Below, piece by piece: positions 13,701 to 27,600 of a stretch of DNA of 64,000 nucleotides. This stretch comes from Cyanoderma ruficeps. Taxonomy: Eukaryota > Chordata > Aves > Passeriformes > Timaliidae. The stretch covers positions 2,507,350 to 2,571,349 of the forward strand of contig VZDJ01000223.1 in NCBI GenBank assembly GCA_008694505.1, read 5' to 3'. The position numbers and the translations under genes are program-made. The notes under the pieces were generated by a model. The model ran no database searches. It saw only the letters and a list, made by a program, of their open reading frames with translations, and was not told where the DNA came from. Numbering within the stretch: the first letter of the stretch is position 1; the number at the start of each line of letters is the position of its first letter.

Positions 13701-15870
13701 ATTTTTTTAAATCCTCATAAAACTGCTTTCTTTTCAATGTTGCTCCAACAGGCACCCCTGGTGACAGGACAGGGGGAACAGCAAGTCTGTTTTGACTCCG
13801 GAAGAGCCCGACCACAGAAGGTTCCACAAGTACTCATTAAAATGTCTGCAAACTTGCTGAATCTGGCTTTCAGGGAAGAAAACACACTTGAACATCCCTG
13901 AGCTAAAGATGCAAAAATCAGAAGTAAACATCTCCCTGTGAACAACTTTTCTAAGTCTGCACACAAGGAAGTGCTGCAACACGCTCACAGCCTTACACGT
14001 AATTTCTAGATCTTTAGAAGGACAGACAACCAACACAGGAAGTCCTCTGGTTAGGCAAAATAAATTTCCTTTTCAACAAATATTCATGAAGCTCTGCAGC
14101 TGCCACACAGCTCTGTTTCCCTTTTCTTGTAATTTCAATGCTTGAGGAAAAAAAAAGGAAGTATTTAGCTTTGTGAAGGGGTGGAGCAAAGGAAGGCAGA
14201 ACATTCACTTCTCCAAGGTCTCTACCTCCATTACAGGCAGATAAAAATTCAGCAGCTCAGCCCCAGAATTAGATACTGCTCATCATGCAAAAGAGGAAAT
14301 GCAAGTCCCTGAACACACAGAGCTGTGTGAAGTTTGTGGAAAATCATGTCCCATTGGTCCAAAGGAAAAGGATGCAACGTAAGTGATCCAGTCCTATCAC
14401 ATCAGCCCGTCAGTCCTCAAATAATAAAGCTGCCACTGTATGAACCCCAGCCCAGCACACTCAGCATTTTGGGAACACAGGGAACTCCTGGATGCACACG
14501 AAACAGCAAGTGGTCCTGATGATGGAAAGAGAGAAAATAGAAACATGCACACAGCAAAGAAATTGCCCCCAGGAGGAAAAGGAAAGGTGAGCTAACTACA
14601 CACTTGCTGCACAAAGGCACATGGGCTGCCTCTCACTGCACTTGGAATTGCCAAGCAACACATTGAGATGACAAGGTTTGGATGAAAGACAGCCACGAAC
14701 AATTCATTTTCTTAAGCAGCCTGTGGTTTCGATGCTGACTAATTAAATGTCCAGTGATCACCCACACGCACTGGGAGCAGGACACTCACCCAGCAGCTCT
14801 GCAGCAGGTTTCTGCACTAACGGGAAAAACTAGCAGGTCAGCACAGAAACACTCTCTAAGTTTGGTTTTGTTTGGGCTCTTATTTATCTCTTGCAGAGCT
14901 GAATCGAAGACAGCAAGGCATCACTTCCAGTCTGCAAAAGCCCGTGTGCTGGGAGGCTGCCGGAGCAGAGGAACCAGCCCGGCACGGCGGCTCTCCCTGC
15001 CCACACCCGCCAATCTCCCCCCGCATCTCCCGGCGGGTGGGTCACGGTCCCAGTGGAAACTCTGCCCCGGCTCCAGCGCGGAGCTGCAGACAAACCAGCT
15101 AACCTGGAATGCTGGCAGCCCTCCTGCCTGACCCACGGCTACGTGACCCAGGCCCTGCGGGGCATGGGGACAGCACAGCATCCAAACCAGGCAGCAGCTT
15201 GCTCAGGCAGGCATCTGATGTGAAGATGGGGATAACACTCCCTATTAAATCAGACTAAGTATCTCAGCTACTTTGGGAAACGTAGTTCTTGAAGATATTT
15301 ATTCCTGCCTGGGAAAATTCTCGATGGTCCCAGAAGATGAGGCTCAACCCAGTAACAGACTCCAGCTCGCATCCTTTTCCTCCGACAGTCGCACATCTGC
15401 CCCTTCCCACGCCCTCCATCTCCGGCACCCCCCGAGGCCACACGCCGGTCCCAGGGCTCCCATCGCCCCCGGTCTGCCGGGGCTCCCCGTCCTCCACCCT
15501 CCCCGCACCTGAGCCCCATCCCGGCTCTCCCGGCGGACAGGGACCACGGAAAAAACACCGGGCCTCGGGAGAGGAGCAGCCAGGGCCCGCCGCCGCCCCA
15601 GCGGGGTCCCTGGGGCCAGCCACCCCCAGCGGGCCCGCCTGCCCCACCGGGCACCGGGCAGGCACAGCCCGGGCAGGGCTCAGGCCGCTCCTCCCGGGGC
15701 AGCTCCGGAGAGCCGGGTCCCGTCGCGTCCCGCTTCCCCACCTGCTCCCGCGCCTGGTGCAGCCCCCGCAGCCGCTGCTGCAGCTCCCGCCGGTAGCTCC
15801 GCGCCGCCTCGATGCTCTCCCGAGCCTCCTGCAAGAGGACCCGCACCTCGGCCTCGCCGGCGGCCTCCAT
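4791..15870 (-). CDS. CRLF3: CRLF3, cytokine receptor-like factor 3 (8 coding exons, 441 aa)
   Basis: Coding exons on the - strand: 15742-15870, 13034-13241, 11195-11282, 10554-10731, 9291-9513, 8403-8535, 5329-5441, 4791-5044 (TAG at 4791-4793). The total is 1326 nt and every junction keeps phase; human CRLF3 is 442 aa. The N-terminal part (about 1-110) is a coiled coil (LLQEARESIEAARSYRREL, then LKGTLKKLLDERL). A fibronectin type III domain follows (about 175-275) with the cytokine-receptor motif WSPWS at residues 259-263. The C-terminal part resembles a SPRY-like/lectin fold and ends GWKVLVF. No signal peptide or membrane segment is visible, which fits a cytoplasmic protein. Family knowledge: a conserved orphan receptor-like factor linked to neuronal survival and platelet formation; its mechanism is not settled. 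The start is the first ATG that gives the coiled coil; the human protein has a few different leading residues. The donor after exon 6 is GC rather than GT. The gene is divergent from ATAD5. Confidence 0.95.
8397..8405 (-). other. CRLF3: GC-AG splice donor after CRLF3 exon 6
   Basis: On the - strand the exon end reads CAG followed by GCAAGT. Using it leaves AG in phase, which joins A of exon 7 (5441) to give Arg (TLTFR-IETVGQ), matching the family. No GT donor is nearby that keeps phase. CAG/GCAAGT is the usual form of rare GC-AG introns. Confidence 0.85.
9089..9265. repeat. GC-rich minisatellite in CRLF3 intron 5
   Basis: Tandem copies of a 17-bp unit (CAGCCCCTCACAGGCTG) and longer variants with GGTGAGGGTGAC spacers. 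The array ends about 25 bp from the exon 5 donor. One unresolved base (N) at 9205 inside the array suggests an assembly problem or a collapsed repeat. Confidence 0.8.
9205..9205. other. Unresolved base N inside minisatellite
   Basis: A single N within the tandem repeat of CRLF3 intron 5; likely an assembly join or ambiguous repeat copy. Confidence 0.9.
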
Positions 15871-16760
15871 GGGCAGCCGCGGCGGCAGCTAGGAGGCGGC
15901 GGGGCGGGGCGGGCGAGCCTCGCCCCCGGAAGGGCCGCGCATCCGCGGGGCGGGGCGGGAAGCGCGGCGGGAGAGGGAGCGGGAACGGGAGGCGGCCCCG
16001 GGCACGGACCGGCGGCTAGTGACGTCAGCCAAATGTGACATCAGCGGCGGGCAGGGCACGAGATGGCCGCGTGACGTCACGGCCGCGCGCGAAAACCCGA
16101 CTGACAGCGGAGAAGGCGGGAGGGGGCGCAGGAGGGGGCGTGGCCTCGGCAGAGAAGGGACGGGGGTGGCCGCGCGCCTCTTCTCTCGCGTCACGTGACC
16201 GGGACAGCGTGCGGCCATTGGGCAGCGCCCCCGGGGTCACGCGGGAGCGGCCCGAGGCCCCGCCCCCCGCTTTCCGCGCGGAGGATCCGAATCTGGTCCC
16301 GCGCGCGCTTTTACCGCCCGCCCGGCGCGCGCGCCCGTCAGGCGGCGCCATCGGGGCCATGGCGGCGGCGCGCGCCCCCCGCCCCTGAGGCACCGCCCGG
16401 GGCCGAGGGCTCCGCGCTCCCCCCGCCCCGAGCCATCCGGGAGGGCTCCGCGCCCGCAGCAGCCGGGGCATGGTGGGCAGGGTCGCCGTGGCCGCGGCGG
16501 CCGCCTCTCCCCTCCTCCCCGGGAACGACGGCGACGTTCAGGTGGGGACGCGGGCCGGGAATCGCGCTGTGAGGGCGGGGAGAGGGGTTGCGGCTGGCGG
16601 GGGGCGCCCCTTTGGCGTTCGGCCCCTTTGGCGTTCTGCCCTGACACCCCCGTCCGGTGTACCGGGAGGTGTGAGGGGCCGCCCGCCCGCGGCCCGCGCT
16701 CCCAGGGCTGCTGACGGTCGGCGCAGCCCCGCGGGCCGGACTGTCATTAACCACATTCGA
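15400..16760. promoter_or_regulatory. CpG island: bidirectional promoter of CRLF3 and ATAD5
   Basis: Start codons of CRLF3 (-, 15870) and ATAD5 (+, 16470) are 600 bp apart in GC- and CpG-rich DNA. No TATA box is evident. Between them lie two perfect cAMP response elements TGACGTCA (16020-16027 and 16072-16079; the second sits in the 10-bp palindrome 16071-16080). There is also a CRE variant TGACATCA (16036-16043), an E-box TCACGTGA (16191-16198) and an inverted CCAAT box (ATTGG, 16217-16221). Transcription start sites cannot be fixed from sequence. Confidence 0.85.
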
Positions 16761-19700
16761 GGGGCTTTGGGAAGAGACGTTTTCTGCTTCAGAGGGTGTG
16801 ATTTGAGAGTTCAGCTTCGGGTAAACCAGAAGTTATAAAAGTCTTTATGAGCCAAAGTCTTTCTTGGAGTTGTAGAAGTAAATGCTCTTTTATGGTTTGA
16901 ATCATTATACGAGATAAGAATTCTCTTGTGTTCATTTTCTTTAAGTACTCTTAAAGGTACATTGTCTTCCTGAGAAATGTCAGATGTTTTCGGTAGGGTC
17001 AGGCCTTTCTAACTGATGTTGGAATTCCCTCTTAAATGCTCCAGGCATGCTCTGGGCAACATCTCAAGGTCGATCATCTGAACTGACCTAGACTTTCACA
17101 CTTGCAGTATTGTGAAATCTCTGCAGAGCTGTTCTGAAGACCTTGTGCTCCCTTTGAGTTTTGACCATCGCAGGGTTTCAGAACAGAATTTTTATTTATC
17201 TGAGCAGAATCTTTATTTCAAGCTTAGCTGGCCTTTAAAAACATGGAGATACAGTCGATGCATGCCCAGTCTGAGCACATTAACATGAATTTTTGTCTTC
17301 TGAAAAAGTTCTGTGTAAATCGTCTTGAGTTTTTAATACTAAGATTCATGTTGTACCTTTTGCAGCCATGCAAGAAGCGGCGAGAAGAAGATGCTCCTGT
17401 AAAAACAATCACAAGGTATTTTTCACCATTAGCAAAACCAGTGGACAAAGCATTGTCATCACCAAAATCCAACAATATCTTGGATTATTTTAAAAAGACA
17501 TCTGCAACTGAGAATGCTGCATTCCCAGAAGGAGCTGGAGAAAATAAAGCACTGTTGGATGCTGATGACAAAGAGTGTAAATCATCTCTCAAGCCATCTT
17601 TAAAGCGGAAGAGAAAAGCGAAGAAAGTTAATTTAAATAATATGCCAAAAGAGATTAAAGAATCTGAGAATGACATTGAAATAGAAATTAGTAGTGATGA
17701 CAGCAGAGTAACTACAGGACTGCAACAAGACAGTAATGACTTTCTTGCTTCTTGTACTGTAGTGGACAAAAAATGTGTAAGAGAATTAGCAGAAGATAAT
17801 GATCAAAGAGAGAACTTCCCAAGCGTTGCCCCCTCCAGAAAAAATGCAAAAAAATTCGGTTGTGAAACAAATGAATCAAAAAGTAGGATAAGAAAATCAA
17901 GGAAAAGGAAGCACAAAGTAAATATTGATTTGTCTGAAAGCTCTTCATCGGAAAACCAGGTGAATGAAACGTGTAAAAAGGAAACTGAAGAGGAGACAAA
18001 TACAGTAGCAGAGTGTGATGCTGCTATTGGTGATTCCAGTTTTGAGGTTCCTGTGGATGATGGGACATCCCAGGTAAATAATTGTATAGTAACAGTGTCA
18101 TTTGAGGATTTCTTGAGAAGTCAGGGAGAAAATAATGTTGAAGAAGACACAAAGCCAGCAATGGACACTTCTGGTGCAGTAAATGAAATGGACAAAAGTG
18201 ATAGTATTACTGATCCAGAAAAGTGTGAGGAATCCCAGCAGCTGCCACTCAGAACAGTGACTGTCCTCGCACAAGTTCATTCCATTCCCCCCAAATTACC
18301 TCCCTCCCATAAGGAGCAGAAAGGCTCTAGGAAAATAGCATCCATTTTTTTGAAGCAGAAGAGACGTGCAGGGGAAAAGGAAAGCAGCCCAGCCCTCTTG
18401 GACAGTGAGCAAACCGAACAGGTGACTCAGAAAAGAAAATCCAATGTCGTTATTGAGGAAGAAGAATTGGAGCTGGCTGTACTGGACACTCCAGGGTTGG
18501 ATTCTCTGAGGCCAAAATGTACTCTGGAAGAAAAGCATCAGTTTATGAAAGCTTTTAGACAACCAACAGCAGATGTAACAAAAAGTGCCGTTAAAAAGGC
18601 ACCTGCAAAGCAAAAGCAAACTGCTGCAAAATCTTCAAAAGAAAAAGAAGGATCTGAAGATGTCATTCCTTCAAATAAAGGATTAGAAAGCGGGATGCCA
18701 GAAGATTATGTGGACAAATGCACACGTTCTAAACCTAAAAGCAATAGAACTAAACCCAGAAGATCTAGGAAGGTTCAGAAAAAAGGAAACAGAAGAAAGA
18801 AGGCTTCAGAAACTAAGAAAACTGATGCCTCAAACAACAACAACAATACTGGAGAAGAGGATTCAGGTGCTGATGTAGTTACTGTGGAAAACACGTTAGA
18901 TGTAATAATTTCATCAAGTCCAGAAGTGAGTGAGTTAAGGAGGAGTTTAAGGCAGCAGAAAACCAAAACACCGACAAATGTTACACCTAAAAAGCCCAGG
19001 GCCAGAAGTGCCTGTTCTGCAGATGAATTAAGTACCTGCCCCGTAGAGACTTCCACCCCAAAAGCACGCAGACCCTCCTGCAGGCAAAGCAGCCTGTACA
19101 GAGCTGAGGTGATCACTGTGCCCTTTGATGGAAGCAGCCCAATAAGGTAAACCTTTTAGACTACATTCTGCCTTTCTGCCCATTAATTGTATGCAAGGAT
19201 TTTGAAAATAAGACAGAATTATAAATGGATTGTGTGTCAAAGTTGCATGGATGCTGATCACGGGGGGTAAAAATAGAGAGGAACCAAAGCTGACTATAAA
19301 TGTGTTTGTACTGAAGACATCAAAAAAACCTCAACCACCAGCTGGGGAGTTGCTTCTGTTTACAGCACTGTATTTTTAAAGGCTTTTGAAAATGATATTG
19401 AGAGTAACATTTCCCTTTATTAACCAGTAATAATGTCGTAATACTTTTTTCCCTAATTAGAATGAGGTTTACACGTATCAATGCAGCTACAAAATCAAAT
19501 AAAGCTGAAGCGCAGAAAAATGAAGAGTCTCACTCCAAAAGCACAAAGGTAATTTATGTAACAATTGGTGTCAGTATTTTGTCATTTCCTCTATGAGTAT
19601 ATCAGTATTGTGTAATACAATATGACAGTTCCCAGCTGTCCTATGGAAAGGGATTATACTCTCATTTATGATGAAATTTGAGGTAGTTTCCTGTACCTTA

Positions 19701-22700
19701 GACCTTAAAACGTGTTTTATTAGGAAAAATCCCATAAAATAGCATGCCCTGTGCTGCAGGTTCTCAGGATGGGATATAGCAACAACTGGGCATTGCACTT
19801 AGTGCCGTGGTTTATTTGACAAGGTGGTGATTGGCCAGAGGTTGGACTTGGTGATCTCAGAGGTCTTTTCCAGCCCAAATAATCCAGTGATTTGTGACAG
19901 TGTTTGGGCACAGCAGAACAGCTGAGGCTTAAGAATGTCACTGCTCGTATTTTATTTGCTCCGTGAAAAGATTTGGGATCTCCTTACAGGGTTCTCATTC
20001 CCTTTTGAAAACTGTTAATATCATCTTGGTTTGGTTGTCCTTTCCATTATTTTTCTTTTTGATACCAGTGAAATTTTGCAACAGTTACATACATCCGTGA
20101 AAGTGAAAAAATACATTTATATGCAAAGTACTTAGTGAAGAGAGCGCTATTAATTGCTATTTTGTTTGGGTTGTTTTTTTTTTGTTCTTTGTTAACAGAT
20201 AAACTCCACTTCTAAGAACATATCCAAGGCAAAGCAGCTGATTGAAAAAGCAAAGGCTGTACAGCAGAACAGATCAAAAGTGAATGAGGACTCAGCAGCT
20301 CCGGTGAGGCGCTCGTCTCGACAGCGAGCTCGTGCTGAGAAGAAGAAATTAGAAGAAAGTGATGTAAGGCTGTGCTTTGGGGGGGAATATTTTTATATAT
20401 TTGTGATTGACATAAGCAACACAAATGATTCCTACTTGATTCTTACAAGAAATGTTTGTAAGCTCAGGTAGATATCTTCAGTGCGTTGTTAATGAAGGAG
20501 GAGAAGTTGGGTTTCCTTTCTTACTTGATTTGCTTTTCCTCTAGGAATCAGTAATAATTCTAGGTTCCAGCATGGATAATGTCACTACTACAGAGCAGAG
20601 TGTGAAGGAAAAGAAACTTCGGAGCTTAAATGATGTTTTGGGGAAGAAGTCTAAAAGCTTGAAGGTTGCAAAGAACTCCAATGGTAATTGGGTTTTACTA
20701 AATGTGTTTATTACAGAAACATTTTACAATATTGGCTATTGTAACTTTATTTCATAAAGCTGCCTTTGCAGTATATTAATCTTCTGATTTATCTTGTCTA
20801 AAACTCCAATATATACCTTTTTATATGAATTAATAGTGCAGAGGTTATTTACGTGTGTTGCTTTGCTTTTTCTTCGTTCGGGGAAAAATGTTGTTTGAAA
20901 GTTGTCAATCATATACCATGTTTTGTTGCATCTCCTTTTTTTCCTGATGTTAGAAAGTAGCATCTATACTGAGGAAATCATTAGAAATAAAGCTGTAATG
21001 AACTTTTTTCAACTTTCCCTTAAGAAAAGGAGATTCCCTGATGATGTTAAATGGAACATACAGGTAGTGAACACAGAAGCAAGGTTAGAATCTTGTATCA
21101 GTGCTAATCTAATAATGGTTTTTTTATCTTTTTAAAGGGAAACTGGGATGTCCACCTTCCTGCCTAGGTAAAAATGTTCAAAACTCTGCAGGTGAACCAG
21201 TTGTGATCTTTGATGAAAGCAGGTCAGTTGTCAAGAGTGCAGTTGCTTAAAAATCAAAATACGTTTCAAGGTTACTTTAACATTCTCTCATTTTACAGAT
21301 TTAAATACACTTACTGAAATGTGCTATAAATATTCATGACTTTTATGCTGATTAATATTTTAATCTGCTTGCAAAATTTTAGGGGTGTCTTGGAGACTTC
21401 CTCAACCATTTTAAAACCATATTAGATGTCTGGAAATGTAGTTGATGACTGATTAAAAAGAAATTCCAAATTGCATATAAAAATACAAAACCAAAGAGAA
21501 TTCTTTTAGATGAAAATTTTTAACACAGAATTAATTTCAAACTAACTGCATTAAAATTAACTTTAGCAGTTCTGACAGACTATTTTTAACTCATTTGGAA
21601 AAGAATGTGATGAAATTCAGCTTTGCATGGCTGGAAGTTCTACTAATTCTATCTTTCTTTCTTTCTTTTTGTTTTCTGTTTTCATTAAAGCCGAGATGCA
21701 TCTGAGAATTCTCAAGATGACGATCCATTCAGAGCAAAACGTGAATTCCTGATGAGTGGATTGCCAGAGTCACTGAAAAGGCAGATTGCAAGGAAGGCAG
21801 CAGCAATGGAGGCATACTCTCTTGCAAGTTCCTGTTTTAAGACTGTTGTCCATGTACAGCAGAAGGATGACTGTAAGCTTTTGTTAAACATTTGGGTTTT
21901 GTTTAAATGTACATAATAAGTTCTGAGGAATTTGTGCAGAAAAATAATTTGAACAGCTTAGGACTGGAATAGGTGAGAGTTTCCTCTTGTTTTGTGTCTC
22001 AGTAAGAGAACAAAACTTAGAAGCTTCCAGTGAGATGTTTTTGAACACAAAATTTACAAATTGATGCTAAAGTAGTCTATACATGCACGGTAACGATGCA
22101 AAATTCTTAATATTTAGTCAAAAAAGTTGATCTGTTAAGTTGCAGTTTGGAGAATAAAGATTTGTGTTGGACTGATTTGGGCAGAAACCATTTCCTTCTA
22201 ACAAAAGACTTCACAAAAGAGATGACCAGCCCATTTCTTTTCCCTAGAATAGAAGTTAACTCTCGTTTTGGTTTTGCTGGGGGTTCTTTTGTAGGTTCTC
22301 CAATGTGGAAATTGCAGTCACCATCGTGTCCTCTATTAACTAAGCTGAAGGAACTGAGTACTGAAGTCACCAACATCACAAAAATCACTCTCTCACTTGG
22401 TGAATTTTCCACTGTGAATTCAAAGCAAACTGGAAACTGTTCTGCACATGTGGTTAGTATTTTAAAATTCAGATTGTTTGGTATTTGTTTGGAGCTATGT
22501 GTGATAAAACCCTCACAGTTGTGTTTTTAATAACTCCCGTCATTTGAATTTGTTTCAGTGCTGTAATTTGTTGGGTTTTTTTTTTAATTTCCCTGTGTGT
22601 GAGTTACCCAGTTTGCGTCTTACCATTAGACAGTTCTCATCAGTTCTTAACAGTTTCTGTTCATCTCTGAATTTAACAAGATACTGCCAGTTTAAATTAC

Positions 22701-24656
22701 GCAAAGCATTCTGTGCCAAGTTCCTGAGTAATCCTCTGTGTGTGTATTCCAGCTTTCAGGCCACCGACCAGCTTTTCCTGATGCATTCAAGAAGGATTTG
22801 CTAGATGAGATCGTGGCTTCTAATTCTCAGTTTCCAGTGAGAAAATACTACTCCAGGTTCCTGAAAAGGCAAACAGAACGCTTGGCTTTGGAAAACAGCA
22901 CACAAGGTTAGGAATCTGTGTAGGGAGGAAACCACCCTCACTCTCCCTGGCATTAAAAACTGGGAATTTTTAAAAATACGTTACTGAAGGAATACTGTTG
23001 TTGGAAATAAATTGGTCCTCACGTTTTAGATTATTTTGACCAAATTCTTCAAATATGGCTTAAGCAAAAGTACAATAGTAATGGACACACCCTGAAATTT
23101 TAAATGGATGCAATTTTTTTTTCTTAGAAAGCAGAGATGGCACTGCAAATCTTGATGGAATTGAGAAACATCCTGACAATTGGAAGGAAACAAAGAGGAA
23201 AAGGAAAGAAACAGAAGACCGCAAATCAAAAAGAAGAAAACAACTTCAAAGTACAGAGACTGAAGTGAAATCAAGAGTTTCCAGGAACCTTATTCCTCCC
23301 ATATCTGGAGAAAAACAGACAGAGACAGGACAAGCCACACACTTGGAAAAAAACAAGACCCAGAAACCAGATGGTGTGGCAGAAGACACTGGGTGTTTGT
23401 CAGATCCAAGTGCACTTTCAGGTAACTGCATTTCCTGCCTCATTCTAATCTTTGCATTGAGGAAGTGTGATGTATGTCACTGTGATTTTGTGTGATGTAT
23501 GTCAGCTTTCCAATGTGATGCAAAAATCATATCTAGTCCTAACACTCAGCTAGATCTGATCAATTCTATTGCACAAAGAACTGTTTAAAAATGGACAATA
23601 TTTTTTCTGTAGGTGTGGAAAAGGAAGACATGCTCTGGACAGAAAAATATCAGCCTCAAGATTCCAGTGAACTTGTAGGGAACAGGAAAGGAATTGAAAG
23701 GCTGCACAGGTCAGACGTTGAAACATGGATCCATTCCTAAAATAACTCAAAACCTCATGTTACTTGGTAATGCTCAAGTACTGAGAGAGCAGTACTTGTC
23801 TGTACCTCCCTACCAGCATCCTGCTCCTGACCTTTCTGTGCTGTCTGCTTTTGACAGGGATTTTGCACTGAAGTCCACCTAACACATCATGCTTTCAGTT
23901 AAAATTTCTGTGGGTGCTTAAGTTACTGGTGTGGCTCTTACACAGAATTTAAAGGTCCATTTGACAAAATAACACTGAATTATGAGTGGATAAGTAGTTC
24001 ACCAAATGCCTTGTTTTTATACCCATCAGCTAACAGAATGGAGAATGATAAAGGAAACCTTTTCTACAAAAGAATCAAATCCTGAACTTTTTTTTTTTGC
24101 TTTTATCTGAAAGGATTTGATAGGTTTCTATGGGATAGCCAGTGGCTGATGTCCCCTAGTTTTATGTTCTCTTCCATCTTAATTTGGTTCACTTAATTCA
24201 CCAGCAAATTTTATTCTTGTTTTGTTCCTTCCTTTTACAGTTGGTTAAAAGAATGGAAAAAGAGAGCTGATTTGGAAGAAAAACGAAATCAGAAAATGGA
24301 AAAGGAGGACCAAGAGCAAGAAGGTACTGATAGAATTAATATAGCTTCTCTTTTGTTAAAAGTTGGCAAAAAACAACAGTAATCCTTTCTTTCCTTTTTA
24401 ATAATTCTACAGATTCTTTAAGCAGCCTTGACTTTAAAGACAGTAAATCTGATCTTGAGGAAGAGACAACCCTTTGCAATACAGTTCTGATAACTGGCCC
24501 ACCAGGAGTGGGGAAAACTGCTGCAGTGTATGCTTGTGCTCAGGAGCTTGGCTTTAAGGTTTGTGCAGTTCTCTCTTTCCTCAGTGCATTTTTCTTATTT
24601 ATAACTAATGATACAAAAGCATTTGTAATAGAAGATGTCTACAATTTAATTTGCTT

Positions 24657-24689
<33 letters not shown>

Positions 24690-27600
24690 ATTAATACCAT
24701 TGTAGATATTTGAAGTCAATGCCTCTTGCCAGCGTAGTGGGAGACAGATTCTGTCCCAGCTGAAAGAAGCTACTCAGTCTCATCAGGTGGACAAAAAGGG
24801 TGTGAATGCACACAAGCCTTGCTTTTTTAACAGTTGTAGCACTTCCAAGTCACCAAGTAAGTGTCGTGGTTCTTATCTGGGGTTCTTTGTTTGGTCTGAA
24901 TTATGGGGTGGGTTTTATGGAGGGGAGGAGGTTGTTAAAGACTGAATTCCCCAAACAAATTTGAGCTATCCATTGTTTTAAAAAAGACAGCAGGTTTAGC
25001 TTAGCTGGCCGTAATAGTAAGAGCTGTTTAACACAACTACAGACCAAATTAAATAATGACTTTATTAAAATACTGACTCTTGATTCCATTACTTCTGCAG
25101 TGGTGGAGCAAGTGCTGTGGCATTTGAATAGAAAGTTGAACAGAAAGCTTTTCCTGTAACAAAAATCAGCAAAGTAAACCTGTCGTTTATACCATAGATA
25201 AAAAATGGGTTTTACTTTAAATTTGTCTTAGAAGTATCAGTTTGACATTATATCTCCAAATGAAGTTTAATATAAAACATACCTTGCAGAAAAGATGTAT
25301 TCTCCAAAGAAAGTTATTTCTCCAAGAAAACCTCCACTGTCACCAAAAGGAGCAGGATTAAAACGAAGCTTGCCCTCTAAAACACTTGCAAATTACTTCA
25401 AAATTTCCACCAAACGTAAAGGTATTGATGGAGAAGCAACATCTGAAGAAAAGAATGGAGGTAGGTATTCCTTTTTAATAATGAATTACCTTTGGAGATG
25501 GAAATGCTACACTCTGTCTGTGGAGCTTTGTGGAGAGAAGAACAGATTCTCTTAAGCATTTGATACAGGGGGGATTTTTGAAGCCAGTACCTGGAAAGTA
25601 TTAAATGGTTTCACTCCTCCTTCCTGCTCAATTATTCATCCACCTACAGGAAATACTCAGAACTCACTAGAAGTAAAGAAAGATGCTCAAATTAAGCCAA
25701 TAAACAAAGAAGAAGGAGGAGAACACAACAGGAAAAGTGCAACATCTCTCATTCTTTTTGAAGAGGTAAAATTCACATGAAATGTACTCTGAGTTCACAG
25801 CTCGTAACTGCTGCTCAAGCTATTGATACTGTGTTTGTTTTCTGTAGGTGGATATAATATTTGATGAAGATGCAGGATTTCTAAGTGCAATAAAGACATT
25901 CATGGCAACTGCAAAGAGACCTGTAATTCTTACCACCAATGGTGAGTAGTGTTTGTGGCAGTAATTAGGCTTTACAGACAGAAGTGTCGCTTTTAATTAG
26001 AGGCTGTAAATGGTGATGGTTGAATGCTGCTCCTAAATACAAAATTAAATGAGTGGAGACTGTAAAGCAAGTATTTGTGTGTTTGAATAAAAGTACTGGC
26101 TGCTCTAATGGATAAAGAAAATGACAAGGTTTGAACAATGTCATGACAGTTCACTGATCTCTCTTTATAGATCCAACATTCAGCTTAATGTTTGATGGCT
26201 GTTTTGAAGAGATCAGCTTTAAAACCCCTTCCTTGGTAAGTCTGTGTCTGGAAATGCAGGTACATCCTAAGCAAGTAATTGTCAGCTGATTTCAGTGTGA
26301 AGTTTAAATGTCGGGGTAGGTTTATCTATTTCTGATGTAACATATTGCAAGAAAAAACCTTTAAAATGAGTATAGTTCAGTAAGAGCTGATCACTGGTGA
26401 TGAGAAGCAAGGTGTAGGTAGCCTCAGGACCATGAGCAGATTATGTTTGTGTGTTTGTTTTTATTCAGCTGAATTTCTAAATTGAATTTAATTCTCTGAC
26501 GTAGGCTACATAGATTGAGTAGTTGGCTTTTCCTTACAGGTTTGAATCTAACTAATCTAATAAACCAATCTTATGTATTAAAAGGCAAAATGTGTTACAA
26601 GGATAAATGGAATAATTTGCTCTTGTGTGACTTCCTGCAGAGTGACGGGCAGGAGTTGTTTCAGTGGTCTGTGTGTAACTCTCGTTTAGATAAACTCTGT
26701 GAGCTACCTCCAAGCTCTGTGCCTGGCTGAGAACCTCCGGACAGATGTGTCAGACCTGGCTGCCCTCCTGGCCACAAATAACTGTGACATCAGACAAAGT
26801 CTGCTGTCCTTACAGTTCTGGGTTAGAAGTGGAGGTGGATGCTTGAAGGAGAAGTGTTTGGCACCTCAGGGTATGTTGGTTTAACTTAATCTTAAAAAAG
26901 TATCCCTCTAAATATGAATTTGACTAAATCAAAGCATTCTTAGACATGTATGAATAAATGGTGACTTCTTGTAAACTCCTAAATATTTGAGAGAGGGGGG
27001 CTTCTGCTATTTTTATCTCCTTCAATGCCTTGTATTAATGCATAAGGAACTTCATTTTGAGGGTTTTACTGCCTGTCATTATGTGCTTACTGTCTTCCTT
27101 TCATGTTCTGAGTAGCAAAACTGGGCAAAGAAGGGAACCAGTAGTAATTTTTCTCAAAGTTTGCAGTTCCTTAGCCATGTAGCTGGGTTGTAGGCAATTC
27201 ACCTAGAAGAAGCAGAGCTGAAAAAGGAGTAAAAATGGGACAGCTGGCAAGCAGGCAGGGGTAGGAACTTGATCCCAGAGGATTCAGGAAGAGTTTAGGG
27301 ATGTGAGGCAGTGCCAGGGAGAGGCAAGTGAGGCACAGCCTCCTTCAGAGGTCACTGGGGAAGCAGGAGAGTGGGTTGGTGGCACTGGCAGCAGTGATGT
27401 GGGCACGGGAATGTCTCATTTCAGCTGCTCTGTTCCTCCAGCACCACAGCATGAGGTGACAGTTGCAGCATCCTTTGTGACAGGAATTGAGGCAAAGAGG
27501 TGGAAAATCAATTTCACGATGCAGTTGTTCCCTTTCAAGTGAAGCCTGTTATCTCTGTGCAGGAGGAGAAGAGACGAGGAAGGCAGATAATGTCATTCAT

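Noticed and set aside
15268..15741. Extension of CRLF3 exon 1 frame into intron 1
   Set aside because: A donor GTGGGG follows CAG at 15742 and exon 2 continues the conserved protein in phase; the extension is GC-driven.
15289..16038. 249-codon + strand open frame antisense to CRLF3 exon 1
   Set aside because: Proline/arginine/glycine-rich low-complexity product of a CpG island; no family similarity, and the opposite strand encodes the CRLF3 coiled coil.
27303..27562. Open frame upstream of ATAD5 exon 20
   Set aside because: Not in the family; phase and homology start the exon at 27563 after GTGCAG.
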